Notes: generated by a model not told the origin, from the letters alone. Positions 1 to 7,969 are shown, counted from the stretch's first letter. The stretch is 32,223 bases of DNA from an uncultured Collinsella sp. (GCA_934646865.1 CAKUEU010000014.1:1-32223), one strand, 5' to 3'. Made by a program: numbers and translations.

Positions 1-20
1 TCCGCCCGGAGGCGGTCAGC

Positions 21-344
21 ATGAGGGTGTCGAAATTCGACAGACGTATTTGTCGATTTTTACTTGACGGAACACAGCCCGAGTGGATCGGGATCTGCCG
101 GGAGAACGGCCTGGTCAGGAGCATGTCCGCCAAGGGCTGCAGCCCCGACAACTCGGCCTGCGAGGGCTTCTTCGGGCGGCTCAAGAACGAGTTCTTCCAC
201 TACAGGGACTGGGAGGGCGTGACGCCCGAGGAGTTCATCGGGAGGCTCGAGGCCTACCTCGTGTACTATCGTGAGGAGCGGATAAAGAAGTCCCTCGGGT
301 GGCTGAGCCCGATGGAGTACCGCAGGAAGCTTGGATACGCCTAG
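21..344 (+). pseudogene. IS3-family transposase, 3' remnant
   Basis: The reading frame encodes the last part of an IS3/IS150-type DDE integrase. Residues from about position 76 onward (EWIGICRENG, SMSAKGCSPDNSACEGFFGR, LKNEFF, then YYREERIKKSLGWLSPMEYR) follow the family pattern through to the normal C-terminus. The conserved glutamate of the DDE triad lies in the ACEGFFGRLKNE stretch, but the two upstream aspartates and the whole orfA part are missing. The first 18 or so residues, from the ATG at 21, do not look like transposase, so the breakpoint is near 70-76 and the ATG is fortuitous. The product cannot be active. No terminal inverted repeat or target duplication could be recognised downstream. 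Confidence 0.85.
28..69. promoter_or_regulatory. TGTCGA half-site cluster beside IS remnant
   Basis: A 15-bp palindrome TGTCGAAATTCGACA (28-42) is followed by a third TGTCGA half-site at 51-56, and a TTGACG box (64-69) resembling a -35 element lies next to it. It sits immediately upstream of the transposase breakpoint. It may be an operator/promoter remnant of a gene cut off by the insertion. Function is inferred only from symmetry. Confidence 0.25.
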
Positions 345-413
345 GCGGTCCAGGAAATCGTCCGCACCCCCAATCAGTCCCTATTTCACCGCAACTTATT
401 GGTGAGCGGCTCG

Positions 414-1082
414 CTACACGCCCAAGATCAGCGCAGTGAGTTCGTCCTGGGTGTCTACCACGTAGTCGGCGCCGGCGGCCTCCAGCTCTGCTCGGCCGCG
501 GAAGCCCCAGGTGACGCCTGCGCTCTTAAGGCCGGCATTGTGGCCGGTCAGAACATCGACATTGGAATCGCCTACGTAGAGCGTGGTCGCCGGGTTGGCG
601 TTCAGCTCATCCATCACATGCAGCGTGACGGGCGCCTCGGGCTTGGGCGGAAACGCGTCGACACGACCCTGCACCAGCGCAAAACGATCGGGACCAAAGT
701 ACTTTTCGATAAGCGGAGCGGCCGAAATGTGGTCCTTGTTGGTGAGCACGGCAAGCTGAACGCCCGCGGCACGCAGGCGGTCGAGCATCTCGATCGTGCC
801 GTCGTAGGGAGCAGTGTGGTCTTCCTTGTGCTCGCCGTAATAAGCCCTAAACTCGGCAAGCGTCTGCTCAAACATGCGACCGTCGCCTGCGTACTCGGCG
901 GGCATAAAGCGCTCGACCAGCTTGAGCATGCCGTTTCCCACCTTGTAGCGATACTCGTCCACGGCAAACGTGGGCCAGCCGTGCATCTCGCAGGTATGGT
1001 TGCCGGCGGCCGCCAGATCCTCGAGCGTATTGAGGATGGTGCCGTCCAGATCAAAGATCACATGGGAATAGGCTGCTGCCAT
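414..1082 (-). CDS. HAD-superfamily phosphatase, phosphoglycolate phosphatase-like
   Basis: This is a 222-residue haloacid dehalogenase hydrolase. Motif I is FDLDGT (nucleophile D11 and acid D13), a cap domain follows at about residues 18-85, motif II is the threonine of VLTNKD, motif III lysine lies in PPKPEA, and motif IV is VGDSNVD. The arrangement matches the Gph/PgmB group, which removes phosphate from small sugar phosphates or phosphoglycolate; the true substrate cannot be told from sequence. The ATG at 1082 is chosen because AGGAG lies five bases before it and the motif starts ten residues later; the frame stays open upstream to 1184 but without family similarity. It lies 126 bp downstream of hypE on the same strand, so co-transcription is possible but not shown. 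Confidence 0.85.
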   Translation of the reverse strand: MAAAYSHVIFDLDGTILNTLEDLAAAGNHTCEMHGWPTFAVDEYRYKVGNGMLKLVERFMPAEYAGDGRMFEQTLAEFRAYYGEHKEDHTAPYDGTIEMLDRLRAAGVQLAVLTNKDHISAAPLIEKYFGPDRFALVQGRVDAFPPKPEAPVTLHVMDELNANPATTLYVGDSNVDVLTGHNAGLKSAGVTWGFRGRAELEAAGADYVVDTQDELTALILGV

Positions 1083-1208
1083 GGGTGCTCCTGCCGTTTG
1101 AGTTGTAAAGCGCACCCCATGATACTGGGCTTGCGCGTCGCGCGCGTTTGGAATCTGAATATCTGTAGCAGCCTCGAGCTGCACTGCGCCAGCCGCAAGT
1201 CTTTGCCG

Positions 1209-2243
1209 CTAGCAGATCCTGGGCAGCTGCTCTCCCACGAGCATGTCGAGGATGCGGGTGGAGCCCCAGCCGGTGCGCACGCGCACGGCGGGTCGAGCGC
1301 CTTCGGCGACCGGCAGCACGCGACCGATGATGGCGGCGTTCTCGCCGTAGCGGGCGGCACGCATGGCTGCTAGCGCCGCGTCGGCCTGTTCGGCTGGTAC
1401 CACGGCGACCATCTTGCCCTCATTTGCAACTTGTAGCACGTCGTAGCCGAGCATCTCGCAGGCGGCCTGCACGTCGGGGCGCACGGGCACGGCGTCCTCA
1501 TCGATTTCCATGGCAACGTCGCTGGCCTGCGCAAACTCGTTGAGCGTGGACGCCAGGCCGCCGCGCGTGGGGTCGCGGAAGCAGCGTGTGTCGGGGGCGG
1601 TGGCCAGCACGTCGGCAATCAGGTGGTTGAGGGGCGCGGCGTCGCTCTCGATGCTGCTCGAGAACGCCAGGCCCTCGCGCTGGCTCATGATGGCGATGCC
1701 GTGGTCGCCCAGCGTGCCCGAGACCAGAATGACATCGCCGGGCTGGCAGTTGGCGCCGCTGAGCGCCACGCCCGCAGGCACCTCGCCCACGCCGGCGGTG
1801 TTGATGTAGACGCCGTCGGCCCCGCCGCGCTCGACCACCTTGGTATCGCCGGTGATGATTTTGACGCCTGCCTCGCGTGCCGTCTCGGCCATGGTCTGCA
1901 CAATCTGGCGCAGCTTATCCATGGGATAGCCCTCTTCGAGGATAAAGCCGCACGACAGATAGCGCACGTTGGCGCCCGAGGTCGCGACATCGTTGACGGT
2001 TCCGCACACGGCGAGCCTGCCGATATTGCCACCGGGGAAGAACTGCGGCGTCACCACAAAGCTGTCGGTCGACATGGCGATGCGCCCGCTGCCGGGCAGG
2101 GCGGCGACACCGGCATCGTTGCCTTCGAGCAGCTCGGGCGACCCAAAGGCATCCAGAAAGACCTCGTCGATGATGCGTTTCATCATCTGCCCGCCGGAGC
2201 CGTGGCCCAGCAGGACAGTGCTATCGGTGACGCTATGGGACAT
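1209..2243 (-). CDS. hypE: Hydrogenase maturation protein HypE
   Basis: HypE is a PurM-like ATP-dependent dehydratase. It accepts a carbamoyl group from HypF on its C-terminal cysteine and converts it to thiocyanate, the source of the cyanide ligands of [NiFe]-hydrogenase. The 344-residue product starts with the family LGHGSGG motif, contains GDT and DPTRGG nucleotide-binding segments, and ends exactly in PRIC, the carbamoylated cysteine tail. The ATG at 2243 follows GGAG by eight bases; the frame upstream of it is inside hypD and is not HypE-like. The start is 29 bp after the hypD stop, so hypC-hypD-hypE form one transcription unit. All residues needed for activity that can be checked are present. 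Confidence 0.97.
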   Translation of the reverse strand: MSHSVTDSTVLLGHGSGGQMMKRIIDEVFLDAFGSPELLEGNDAGVAALPGSGRIAMSTDSFVVTPQFFPGGNIGRLAVCGTVNDVATSGANVRYLSCGFILEEGYPMDKLRQIVQTMAETAREAGVKIITGDTKVVERGGADGVYINTAGVGEVPAGVALSGANCQPGDVILVSGTLGDHGIAIMSQREGLAFSSSIESDAAPLNHLIADVLATAPDTRCFRDPTRGGLASTLNEFAQASDVAMEIDEDAVPVRPDVQAACEMLGYDVLQVANEGKMVAVVPAEQADAALAAMRAARYGENAAIIGRVLPVAEGARPAVRVRTGWGSTRILDMLVGEQLPRIC

Positions 2244-2272
2244 ATCGAAAACTCCAATCGAGGATGTTCGGG

Positions 2273-3385
2273 CTAGCCTTGGTAACGGTAGTACGCCGCG
2301 CAGCTGCCTTCCGAGCTCACCATGCACGGGCCAACAGGATGCTCGGGCGTGCAGGCGTGGCCGAACAACGGGCAGTCGCTCGGTGTGATGGCCCCACGCA
2401 GTACGTCGCCGCAACGGCATCCGCGCGGCTCGACTGTCGGTTCGATCGGCACGTCATAGCGGGCGCCGCCGTCAAAGCGCGAGAACTCGGGGCGGATGGA
2501 GAGGCCCGAGGCGGCAATCGGTCCCAGCCCGCGCCACGTGGTATCGCACGGCTCAAACACCTGCTCGACCAGCTGGCGCGCCACGGGATTGCCTTCCGCA
2601 TTGACGCCGCGGCGGTACGCGTTGTCGATTGCGGGTCGTCCCTCAACAACCATCTGCGCTAGCATGCAGATGCCCTGCAGAATATCGACCGGCTCAAATC
2701 CGGTAACCACGCCCGGGGTCTTAAACTCGTCGACCAAAAAGCCAAAGGGCGCAAGCCCTGCGATGGTGGCGACATGGCCTGGCAGGATAAAGCCGTCGAT
2801 GGTCGTCTCGGGGTCGTTGGCAATCGCGCGCAGCGCCGGTGGCGTGGTCTTGTGGGAGCAATAGACCGAGAAGTTCTGGAGCCCGCGCGCGTCGGCCTCC
2901 AAAATGGCGGCGGCGATGGTGGGCGTCGTGGTCTCAAAGCCCACACCCATAAAGATGACCGGACGCCCGGGGTTTTGCTCGGCAATGTCGAGCGCGTCGA
3001 GCGGCGAATAGACGATGCGGATGTCACGCCCCGCCGCCTTTTGTGCGGCGAGCGAGGTAGACGACCCGGGCACGCGCATCATGTCGCCAAAGGTGGTGAT
3101 GATGGCGCCATCCATCTTGGCGAGTGCGATTGCGTGGTCGATGTCACGGTTGGCGGTGACGCAGACGGGGCAGCCCGGACCGCTCAGCAGCTTGAGCCCC
3201 GTCGGCATAATGGAGCGAAAGCCATAACGCCCGATGCTCACCGTGTGTGTGCCACAGACCTCCATCAGGTTGATGGTGCGGTCGCCGACAAGCTCATGAA
3301 TGCGGTCGATGAGTTCGCGAGCGAGCTTGGGATCGCGGAATGCCGAAAAATCGATACCGGGGCGAGCCGGCTGCGCCGCCGCCAC
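2273..3385 (-). CDS. hypD: Hydrogenase maturation protein HypD
   Basis: HypD is a [4Fe-4S] protein that forms, with HypC, the scaffold on which the Fe(CN)2CO unit is assembled. The 370-residue sequence shows the family cysteines in order: MEVCGTHT near residue 43, GPGCPVC near residue 73, and a cysteine-rich C-terminal part (CRCGDVL, DCPLFGHAC, GPCMVS, GSCAAYY) that holds the cluster. The start codon is GTG at 3385; it shares one base with the hypC stop (TAGTG), typical of translational coupling. Its length is normal for the family. HypE follows 29 bp downstream. Confidence 0.97.
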   Translation of the reverse strand: MAAAQPARPGIDFSAFRDPKLARELIDRIHELVGDRTINLMEVCGTHTVSIGRYGFRSIMPTGLKLLSGPGCPVCVTANRDIDHAIALAKMDGAIITTFGDMMRVPGSSTSLAAQKAAGRDIRIVYSPLDALDIAEQNPGRPVIFMGVGFETTTPTIAAAILEADARGLQNFSVYCSHKTTPPALRAIANDPETTIDGFILPGHVATIAGLAPFGFLVDEFKTPGVVTGFEPVDILQGICMLAQMVVEGRPAIDNAYRRGVNAEGNPVARQLVEQVFEPCDTTWRGLGPIAASGLSIRPEFSRFDGGARYDVPIEPTVEPRGCRCGDVLRGAITPSDCPLFGHACTPEHPVGPCMVSSEGSCAAYYRYQG

Positions 3386-3645
3386 TAGTATGCCTCGGCC
3401 GGGTTGGTGGCGAGTTGATCCTCTTCGACCAGCTCGGTCATGGTGTTGACGAGCTCCAGCGTCTCTTGAGCTTCCTGCTCGTCGACAATCTGGATGCCAA
3501 AGCCGGCGTGTACGAGAACATAGTCGCCTACCTGCGCCGTCGGCACGAGGCGCAGTGACACCAGGCGCTCGATGCCCATCATGTCGACGGTCGCCTTAAG
3601 GTCGTCGTCGCGTTTGACCACTTTACCGGGAACGGCAAGGCACAT
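3385..3645 (-). CDS. hypC: Hydrogenase maturation chaperone HypC
   Basis: HypC is a small OB-fold chaperone that binds HypD and carries the Fe(CN)2CO unit to the hydrogenase large-subunit precursor. The 86-residue product begins MCLAVPGKV, with the essential Cys2 and the MCxxxP signature, and has the GDYVLVHAGFGIQIVD segment typical of the family. The ATG at 3645 follows AAGGGG by seven bases. It overlaps hypD by one base. It begins 131 bp after hypF on the same strand; that gap contains an imperfect GCGC-armed inverted repeat (about 3665-3687), and could hold a secondary promoter. Confidence 0.96.
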   Translation of the reverse strand: MCLAVPGKVVKRDDDLKATVDMMGIERLVSLRLVPTAQVGDYVLVHAGFGIQIVDEQEAQETLELVNTMTELVEEDQLATNPAEAY

Positions 3646-3776
3646 AATGTTCCCCTTTTATACGCTTAGCGCTGGATAGGCGCTTAATTATCTATCAGTT
3701 GATGGTAGCGCTCGCGGGGGTTGCGGGCAAACGCGTTACACCTGTGAGACGGCGGCGCATGGGCTAGCCAAACAGC

Positions 3777-6455
3777 CTACTGCGGTATGACCTGCGCGAG
3801 CCGAGCGCGGGCGACCGCCGCCTGGCCGTAGGCGATGCAGCCATCGTTGACGGGCACGGTGCGGGGAACCAAGACAGTAAGCCCTGCGTCTTCAAGCTTA
3901 CGAGTGAGGAGCTGAAGCAAAAGTCGGTTCATGAACACGCCGCCCGAGAGCGCGACGGTGTCGATGCCTTTACGAGCGCAGATTTCGCTTGCGACTTGGG
4001 CCGATGCGCGTGCAATGGCGATATGGAAGTCGAGCGCGAGCTTGTCGGCCGGCGCGCCGGCCTCAATTCCCTCCAAAAGCGCCTCAAAAAATGGTCTTTG
4101 GTCCAAAACGAGGGAGCTATCCGAGGCCGCCTGGACAGTTAGTTCAGATACGTATTTTTGTGATGGGCTCTGGGTGGCAAAAGCCGTCTTCGAACACCCC
4201 AAATGGGTCGATTTGGGGTGTTCGGCAGACATATTCGCCGCTAACGGGGTGTCTGGAGAGCTCTTTTTAGTCCAAATGGGGCCAAAAATGCCGGATAGGG
4301 GGTCTGTAGATAATACGTATCTGAGCAAACTGTCCAGCGATGTTGAGACGGATGCGGATACACCCGTCTGATTGCCAGTGAAATGGCTGTTTTCGTCGTC
4401 AAGAGCGCGCCAAGCGGCGGCCTCGAGCTCGATGGCGGGTTCGCCCTCGTAGGTTGCGGTGCCGCAGATGCCCAGGATTGCGGCCGCAGCGTCGAACAAG
4501 CGGCCCATGCTGCTCGTGCGCGGGCTGTTGATGTTCCGCTCGATCATCGTGGTCGTCACGCTACGTGTTTGCTCGTCAATGCTATCCAAAAGTGGGGCGG
4601 CGCCCGGATGTTCGAGTAGGCCGAGTTCGCTCAGCAGGGCAAAGGCGTTGCGTCGGGGGTCGCGCACGGATGCGGCCCCGCCGGGGAGTGCCCAGGTACG
4701 CAAGTGTGCGGCGCGCTCAAAATCGGCAAGACCGGCGACAAGAAATTCGCCGCCCCAAATGGTCCCGTCGGTGCCGGCGCCTGTGCCATCGAAGGCGATA
4801 CCCAGAACGCGTGCATCGGGCACAAGCTGGCCTGCAGCGATGGCCTCGGCCATCACGCTCGCGATGTGCGCGTGATGGTGCTGGACTTCGATAAGTGGCA
4901 GGCCCTGTTCCCGCGCCTGCCCGCGCGCCCATTGGCTCGATAGGTAACTGGGGTGTAGGTCGCAGGCCAGCGCGGCGGGCACTAGGTCAAAAAGGTCTTC
5001 CAGGCGCGCACGCGCGGCGTTCCACGCATCGAAAGTCGCGCCGTTTTCGACATCTCCAATATGCTGCGACACAAAACAAGCCGCAGGACCGTCCGAGTCC
5101 TCGCGTGTGAGTGCAATCGTGGCTTTTTGCTGCGGGCCGCAGGCGAGTACGCAAGGCGCGGCGCTGGCGAGTGCCGGCAACGGCAACGGCTGCGGGGCGT
5201 ACCCGCGAGCGCGGCGCACGGGCATAACGGCACCGTCGACCACACGTACTACGGAGTCGTCGTAGCGCGAGAGGATCGCGCGGTCATTGCCGAGCAGCGC
5301 GTCGGCGATGCCGGTGGCAACGAGGTGCTTCCAAGCAAGATCGTCGTCGGTCTCGATAGGCTCTTCGCTCAAGTTACCGCTGGTCATGACAAGTGCGTGC
5401 ATGCCATGGGTTTCTGCCGCGGCAAGCAACAGATGCTGAAGCGGGGTATAGGGGAGCATGACGCCGAGTTCGGGCAGATCGTGCGCAGCGGACGGTGCGA
5501 GTTCGAGAGCATCGGAGAAATCTCCCTCGCCAGCACCATGCCGGCGCAGCAGCACGATGGGGCGGATGCTGCCGGCCAGCAAGTCGCGCTCGGCATCATC
5601 GACATGGCACAGGCGCTCGGCGCCGCCAAGGTCGCGCACCATAACAGCAAGCGGTTTGTTGCTGCGGCGCTTGCGACGGCGCAGCTCGGTCACTGCCTGT
5701 TCGTTGGCGGCGTCGCAAGCCAGATGGAATCCGCCCAGGCCCTTGATGGCAACAATGCCACCGGCCGCAAGTAATTCAACACAGCGCTCGATAATGGCGT
5801 CGCTGGCCTCGCGCGTGTCGCCGACAGCCGGCATCGCCCCCGAGTTTCCGAGCTCCATGCCGCGCGCCGCCTCACGCCAGGTAATATGCGGCCCGCAATC
5901 AAAACAGGCATCGGGCTGCGCATGAAAGCGCCGGTCAAGTGGGTCGGCATACTCCACTGCGCACTCGGGACACATGGGAAAGCAGTCCATGGACGTGGCC
6001 GCTCGGTCGTAAGGCAACGACCGGATGATGGTAAAGCGCGGCCCACAGTTGGTGCAGTTGATAAAGGGGTAGTGATAGCGTCGGTCGGCGGGGTCGAACA
6101 GCTCGCGTAGGCAGTCGTCGCAGGTAGCGATATCGGGCGAGATGAGCGTCGTATGCGCAGTCTGATCCTGTGACGCCACGATGCGAAAGCCCTGCTCGTC
6201 GGTGGCATCCCAAGTGCCGGGTTCCAAATCCGCAACGACAACGCACTCCACGCGGGCTGCCGCAGGCGCGTGGTCCGACAGCGCGGCGACAAAGCCGTCG
6301 AGCGCCTCGGCGCAAGCGTGCGCCTCGACATGCACACCGTCGCCCGCGTTGAGCACCCAACCGCAGATGCCGTGCGCCATGGCCTCGCGATACACAAACG
6401 GTCGCATGCCAACGCCCTGCACAATGCCCGTCACATGAATATGCACATGTCGCAT
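3777..6455 (-). CDS. hypF: Carbamoyltransferase HypF with in-frame repeat insertion
   Basis: HypF uses carbamoyl phosphate and ATP to carbamoylate the C-terminal cysteine of HypE, the first step of cyanide-ligand synthesis. The 892-residue protein has the normal order: acylphosphatase domain (about 1-90, GIVQGVGMRPFVYR), two CxxC zinc-finger pairs (CDDCLRELF, CTNCGPR, CPMC, CFDCGPH), a YrdC-like domain (about 210-395, with KGLGGFHLACDA) and a Kae1-like C-terminal domain (HHHAHIASV, FDGTGAGTDG, ALSGGVFMN, VPVNDGC). Most HypF proteins are about 750-780 residues. Part of the excess is a 68-residue segment (about 708-775) encoded by a palindromic repeat at 4132-4335, between two conserved parts of the last domain. 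The frame is kept and everything after it is intact, so the gene is probably functional. The ATG at 6455 is chosen because GGGAG precedes it by six bases. Confidence 0.95.
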   Translation of the reverse strand: MRHVHIHVTGIVQGVGMRPFVYREAMAHGICGWVLNAGDGVHVEAHACAEALDGFVAALSDHAPAAARVECVVVADLEPGTWDATDEQGFRIVASQDQTAHTTLISPDIATCDDCLRELFDPADRRYHYPFINCTNCGPRFTIIRSLPYDRAATSMDCFPMCPECAVEYADPLDRRFHAQPDACFDCGPHITWREAARGMELGNSGAMPAVGDTREASDAIIERCVELLAAGGIVAIKGLGGFHLACDAANEQAVTELRRRKRRSNKPLAVMVRDLGGAERLCHVDDAERDLLAGSIRPIVLLRRHGAGEGDFSDALELAPSAAHDLPELGVMLPYTPLQHLLLAAAETHGMHALVMTSGNLSEEPIETDDDLAWKHLVATGIADALLGNDRAILSRYDDSVVRVVDGAVMPVRRARGYAPQPLPLPALASAAPCVLACGPQQKATIALTREDSDGPAACFVSQHIGDVENGATFDAWNAARARLEDLFDLVPAALACDLHPSYLSSQWARGQAREQGLPLIEVQHHHAHIASVMAEAIAAGQLVPDARVLGIAFDGTGAGTDGTIWGGEFLVAGLADFERAAHLRTWALPGGAASVRDPRRNAFALLSELGLLEHPGAAPLLDSIDEQTRSVTTTMIERNINSPRTSSMGRLFDAAAAILGICGTATYEGEPAIELEAAAWRALDDENSHFTGNQTGVSASVSTSLDSLLRYVLSTDPLSGIFGPIWTKKSSPDTPLAANMSAEHPKSTHLGCSKTAFATQSPSQKYVSELTVQAASDSSLVLDQRPFFEALLEGIEAGAPADKLALDFHIAIARASAQVASEICARKGIDTVALSGGVFMNRLLLQLLTRKLEDAGLTVLVPRTVPVNDGCIAYGQAAVARARLAQVIPQ
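4132..4335. repeat. 204-bp palindromic element inside hypF (MITE/RPE-like)
   Basis: The element is bounded by 24-bp terminal inverted repeats (4132-4155 and 4312-4335) that match at 22 of 24 positions; their outer ends read GGACAGTT and their inner ends CAGATACGTATT. Inside lies a perfect 13-bp hairpin with a six-base loop (arms 4191-4203 and 4210-4222, GAACACCCCAAAT). The element looks poorer in G+C than the surrounding hypF and has no coding resemblance to the family. Its 204 bp equal 68 codons without a stop in the hypF frame. No target duplication is obvious. Size and ends suggest a non-autonomous miniature element; the in-frame position resembles Rickettsia palindromic elements. Confidence 0.8.
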
Positions 6456-6479
6456 GCGGCTCTCCCTCATCAAAACCGA

Positions 6480-6549
6480 CCAAAAAGGGACAGGTTTATT
6501 TTGGTAGGTAAAACGTTAGACCTGCCAAAACAAACCTGTCCCTTTTTGG
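6480..6549. repeat. REP-like hairpin with GGGACAG motif
   Basis: This is a 30-bp inverted repeat (6480-6509 and 6520-6549, 28 of 30 positions paired) with a ten-base loop. The outer arm reads CCAAAAAGGGACAGGTTT. It fills most of the 102-bp gap between the nikR stop and the hypF start, so transcripts entering hypF from nikR must contain it. T-rich arms on both strands mean it could also work as a terminator or attenuator. The GGGACAG core recurs in other gaps of this window. Confidence 0.8.
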
Positions 6550-6557
6550 CAGGTGCG

Positions 6558-7070
6558 CTACAGCCCCAAGCTTTGCCCGGTGGCGGCACAGGTGAGCTCG
6601 CCGTGCTTAACGCCGCGAAGGCCCAGCAGGCGGTCGGCCAGCTCGTAAACGCGCTCGCCGCGACCCTTGAGCGCCAGAATCTCCAAGCAGTTGTGGTGAT
6701 CCAGGTGCACGTGCATGGTCGAGACGATCTCGTCGGTGTAGTCGTGTTGCACCTCGTCCAGGCGGCGCGTCAGGTCGCCGGTGTGATGGTCGTAAATCAT
6801 GGTGAGCGAACCGATGACTTGTTCATCGGGCGTGCGCATCTGCTCCTTGGCGATCGAGGCGCGAATCAGGTCGCGCACGGCCTCGGAGCGGTTGGCCACG
6901 TCGCCGCGGCGCGCGATCTGCTCGTCAAAGCGACGAAGCAGGTCATCGGGCGCGGTGACCGAAAAGCGGACCAGCTCGGAGCTGGAGCCGGCGCAACGGC
7001 AGCTCGCCTCGGCACCCGCGCCGTGAACATGTGCGTGCTCGCAGCCGTGCGCGTGCTCGTGCTCGGCCAC
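6558..7070 (-). CDS. nikR: Nickel-responsive regulator NikR with His-rich N-terminus
   Basis: NikR is a ribbon-helix-helix repressor with a C-terminal ACT-like nickel-sensing domain. The 170-residue protein keeps all four high-affinity nickel ligands with the spacing of the E. coli protein: H109, H120, H122 and C128 (EVQHD, MHVHLDHHNC). The DNA-binding part is at about residues 33-75 (LVRFSVTAPDDLLRRFDE, NRSEAVRDLIR). An unusual extension of about 30 residues precedes it, with seven histidines and three cysteines (HEHAHGCEHAHVHG), probably extra metal binding. The start is GTG at 7070, one base after the stop of the upstream small gene. Its place directly before hypF suggests nickel control of hydrogenase maturation; no classical GTATGA/TCATAC operator was found nearby. 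Confidence 0.93.
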   Translation of the reverse strand: MAEHEHAHGCEHAHVHGAGAEASCRCAGSSSELVRFSVTAPDDLLRRFDEQIARRGDVANRSEAVRDLIRASIAKEQMRTPDEQVIGSLTMIYDHHTGDLTRRLDEVQHDYTDEIVSTMHVHLDHHNCLEILALKGRGERVYELADRLLGLRGVKHGELTCAATGQSLGL

Positions 7071-7071
7071 G

Positions 7072-7320
7072 TTACACCAGCTTCACAGAGCCGACGGAGT
7101 TGTGGTCAGCCTCGATGGCGTCCTCGTAGCCCTCGAGCGCATCGTGTGCCTCGTGCAGCGCGGCCATGGCGGCCTCGAGCTTGGCGCCAATGCGCTTCAT
7201 GTCAAAGTTCTCGGTCGCATGCAGCAACTGATGGCTCCACTCGTGAGCGAGCTCGATAGTGTCGTCGACCTGCTTGACGCTCATGGCAAGCTGGCTCATG
7301 TTCATTCCAACGTCATGCAT
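7072..7320 (-). CDS. Small helical protein co-transcribed with nikR
   Basis: I do not recognise this 82-residue protein. It appears entirely helical, soluble and acidic, with no signal peptide or membrane segment, and five histidines including HEWSHQLLH near the middle and LHEAHDALE towards the end. The ATG at 7320 follows GGAG by seven bases. Its TAA is separated from the nikR GTG by one base, so the two genes are translationally coupled. That coupling suggests a nickel-related role, for example a metal-binding partner or a regulator of NikR, but this is inference from position only. Confidence 0.75.
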   Translation of the reverse strand: MHDVGMNMSQLAMSVKQVDDTIELAHEWSHQLLHATENFDMKRIGAKLEAAMAALHEAHDALEGYEDAIEADHNSVGSVKLV

Positions 7321-7390
7321 GGGAATCTCCTTTTATACGGGGCAATCCAGTGGTTCAGATTCTACTACGCCCGCCCTGAGCGCCGCCGCA

Positions 7391-7429
7391 TAAGAAAACG
7401 GGTGCGAGTCCGTCTGACCCGCACCCGTT
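7391..7429 (-). terminator. Rho-independent terminator after trxA
   Basis: Arms AACGGGTGCGAGTC (7397-7410) and GACCCGCACCCGTT (7416-7429) pair around a five-base loop with one mismatch. Read on the minus strand the stem is followed by TTTTCTTA, so it serves transcripts leaving trxA, whose stop is 112 bp upstream. Confidence 0.8.
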
Positions 7430-7540
7430 CACTGGGGGCTGCTTGTGTCTACCATACTATCCGTGGTCGCGCGCCCTGCACCCGGCGCTCCGGCGAGCGG
7501 TGCAAAACCGCTCATGGACGGCAGATACGTAACAAGCGTA

Positions 7541-7861
7541 TTACAGATGCTTCTCCAGCAGTGCCTGCAGCCGCGCCTTGGGCAGCGCGCCGACCGAGCG
7601 GTCGACCTCTTCGCCGTTCTTAAAGATGATCAGCGTGGGGATGCTCATGACGCCAAACTTCATGGCCAGGTCCTGGTTGTCGTCGACGTTGCACTTGGCC
7701 ACGGCCAGCTTGCCGGACAGCTCGTCGGCGACCTCGTCCACGATGGGCGAGAGCGATCGGCAGGGTCCGCACCAGGGCGCCCAAAAATCAACCAGCACGG
7801 GCAGGTTGTCGTTAACGATGGAATCGAAGTTCTCGGGGGTAATCTGCTTAATGTCAGCCAT
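7541..7861 (-). CDS. trxA: Thioredoxin
   Basis: This is a classical 106-residue thioredoxin, the cytoplasmic dithiol reductant of disulfides in reductases and oxidised proteins. The redox motif WCGPC is at residues 30-34, the buried aspartate is in LVDFWAPW, and the cis-proline loop is MSIPTLIIF. The ATG at 7861 has GGAGG five bases before it; the frame is open up to 7945 but that part has no thioredoxin similarity. It is transcribed alone, diverging from the gene at 7998, and ends at a strong terminator. Confidence 0.97.
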   Translation of the reverse strand: MADIKQITPENFDSIVNDNLPVLVDFWAPWCGPCRSLSPIVDEVADELSGKLAVAKCNVDDNQDLAMKFGVMSIPTLIIFKNGEEVDRSVGALPKARLQALLEKHL

Positions 7862-7963
7862 GGTGACCTCCATAATGCGACGCGGCTCGGCCGCGTAAAA
7901 CTCAGTACGACCGTGCTTATACCCAGCGGCCCGCAAAGCAACCACTCGCGGGCGGCTCTTTTA

Positions 7964-7969
7964 TATAAT
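7964..7969 (+). promoter_or_regulatory. Candidate -10 box of the 7998 gene
   Basis: A consensus TATAAT lies 28 bp before the ATG at 7998 in the divergent gap with trxA. No good -35 hexamer is found 16-18 bp upstream, so the assignment rests on the -10 box and position alone. Confidence 0.45.

Noticed and set aside
399..1373. Plus-strand open frame across the HAD gene
   Set aside because: Antisense to clear HAD motifs; no domain, no ribosome site.
3777..6455. hypF as a pseudogene disrupted by an insertion
   Set aside because: The inserted 204 bp keep the frame, contain no stop, and all conserved HypF motifs are present on both sides.
7525..7550. AGATACGTA near the trxA end resembling the ends of the hypF element
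   Set aside because: Only nine bases match and the rest of the terminal repeat is absent.
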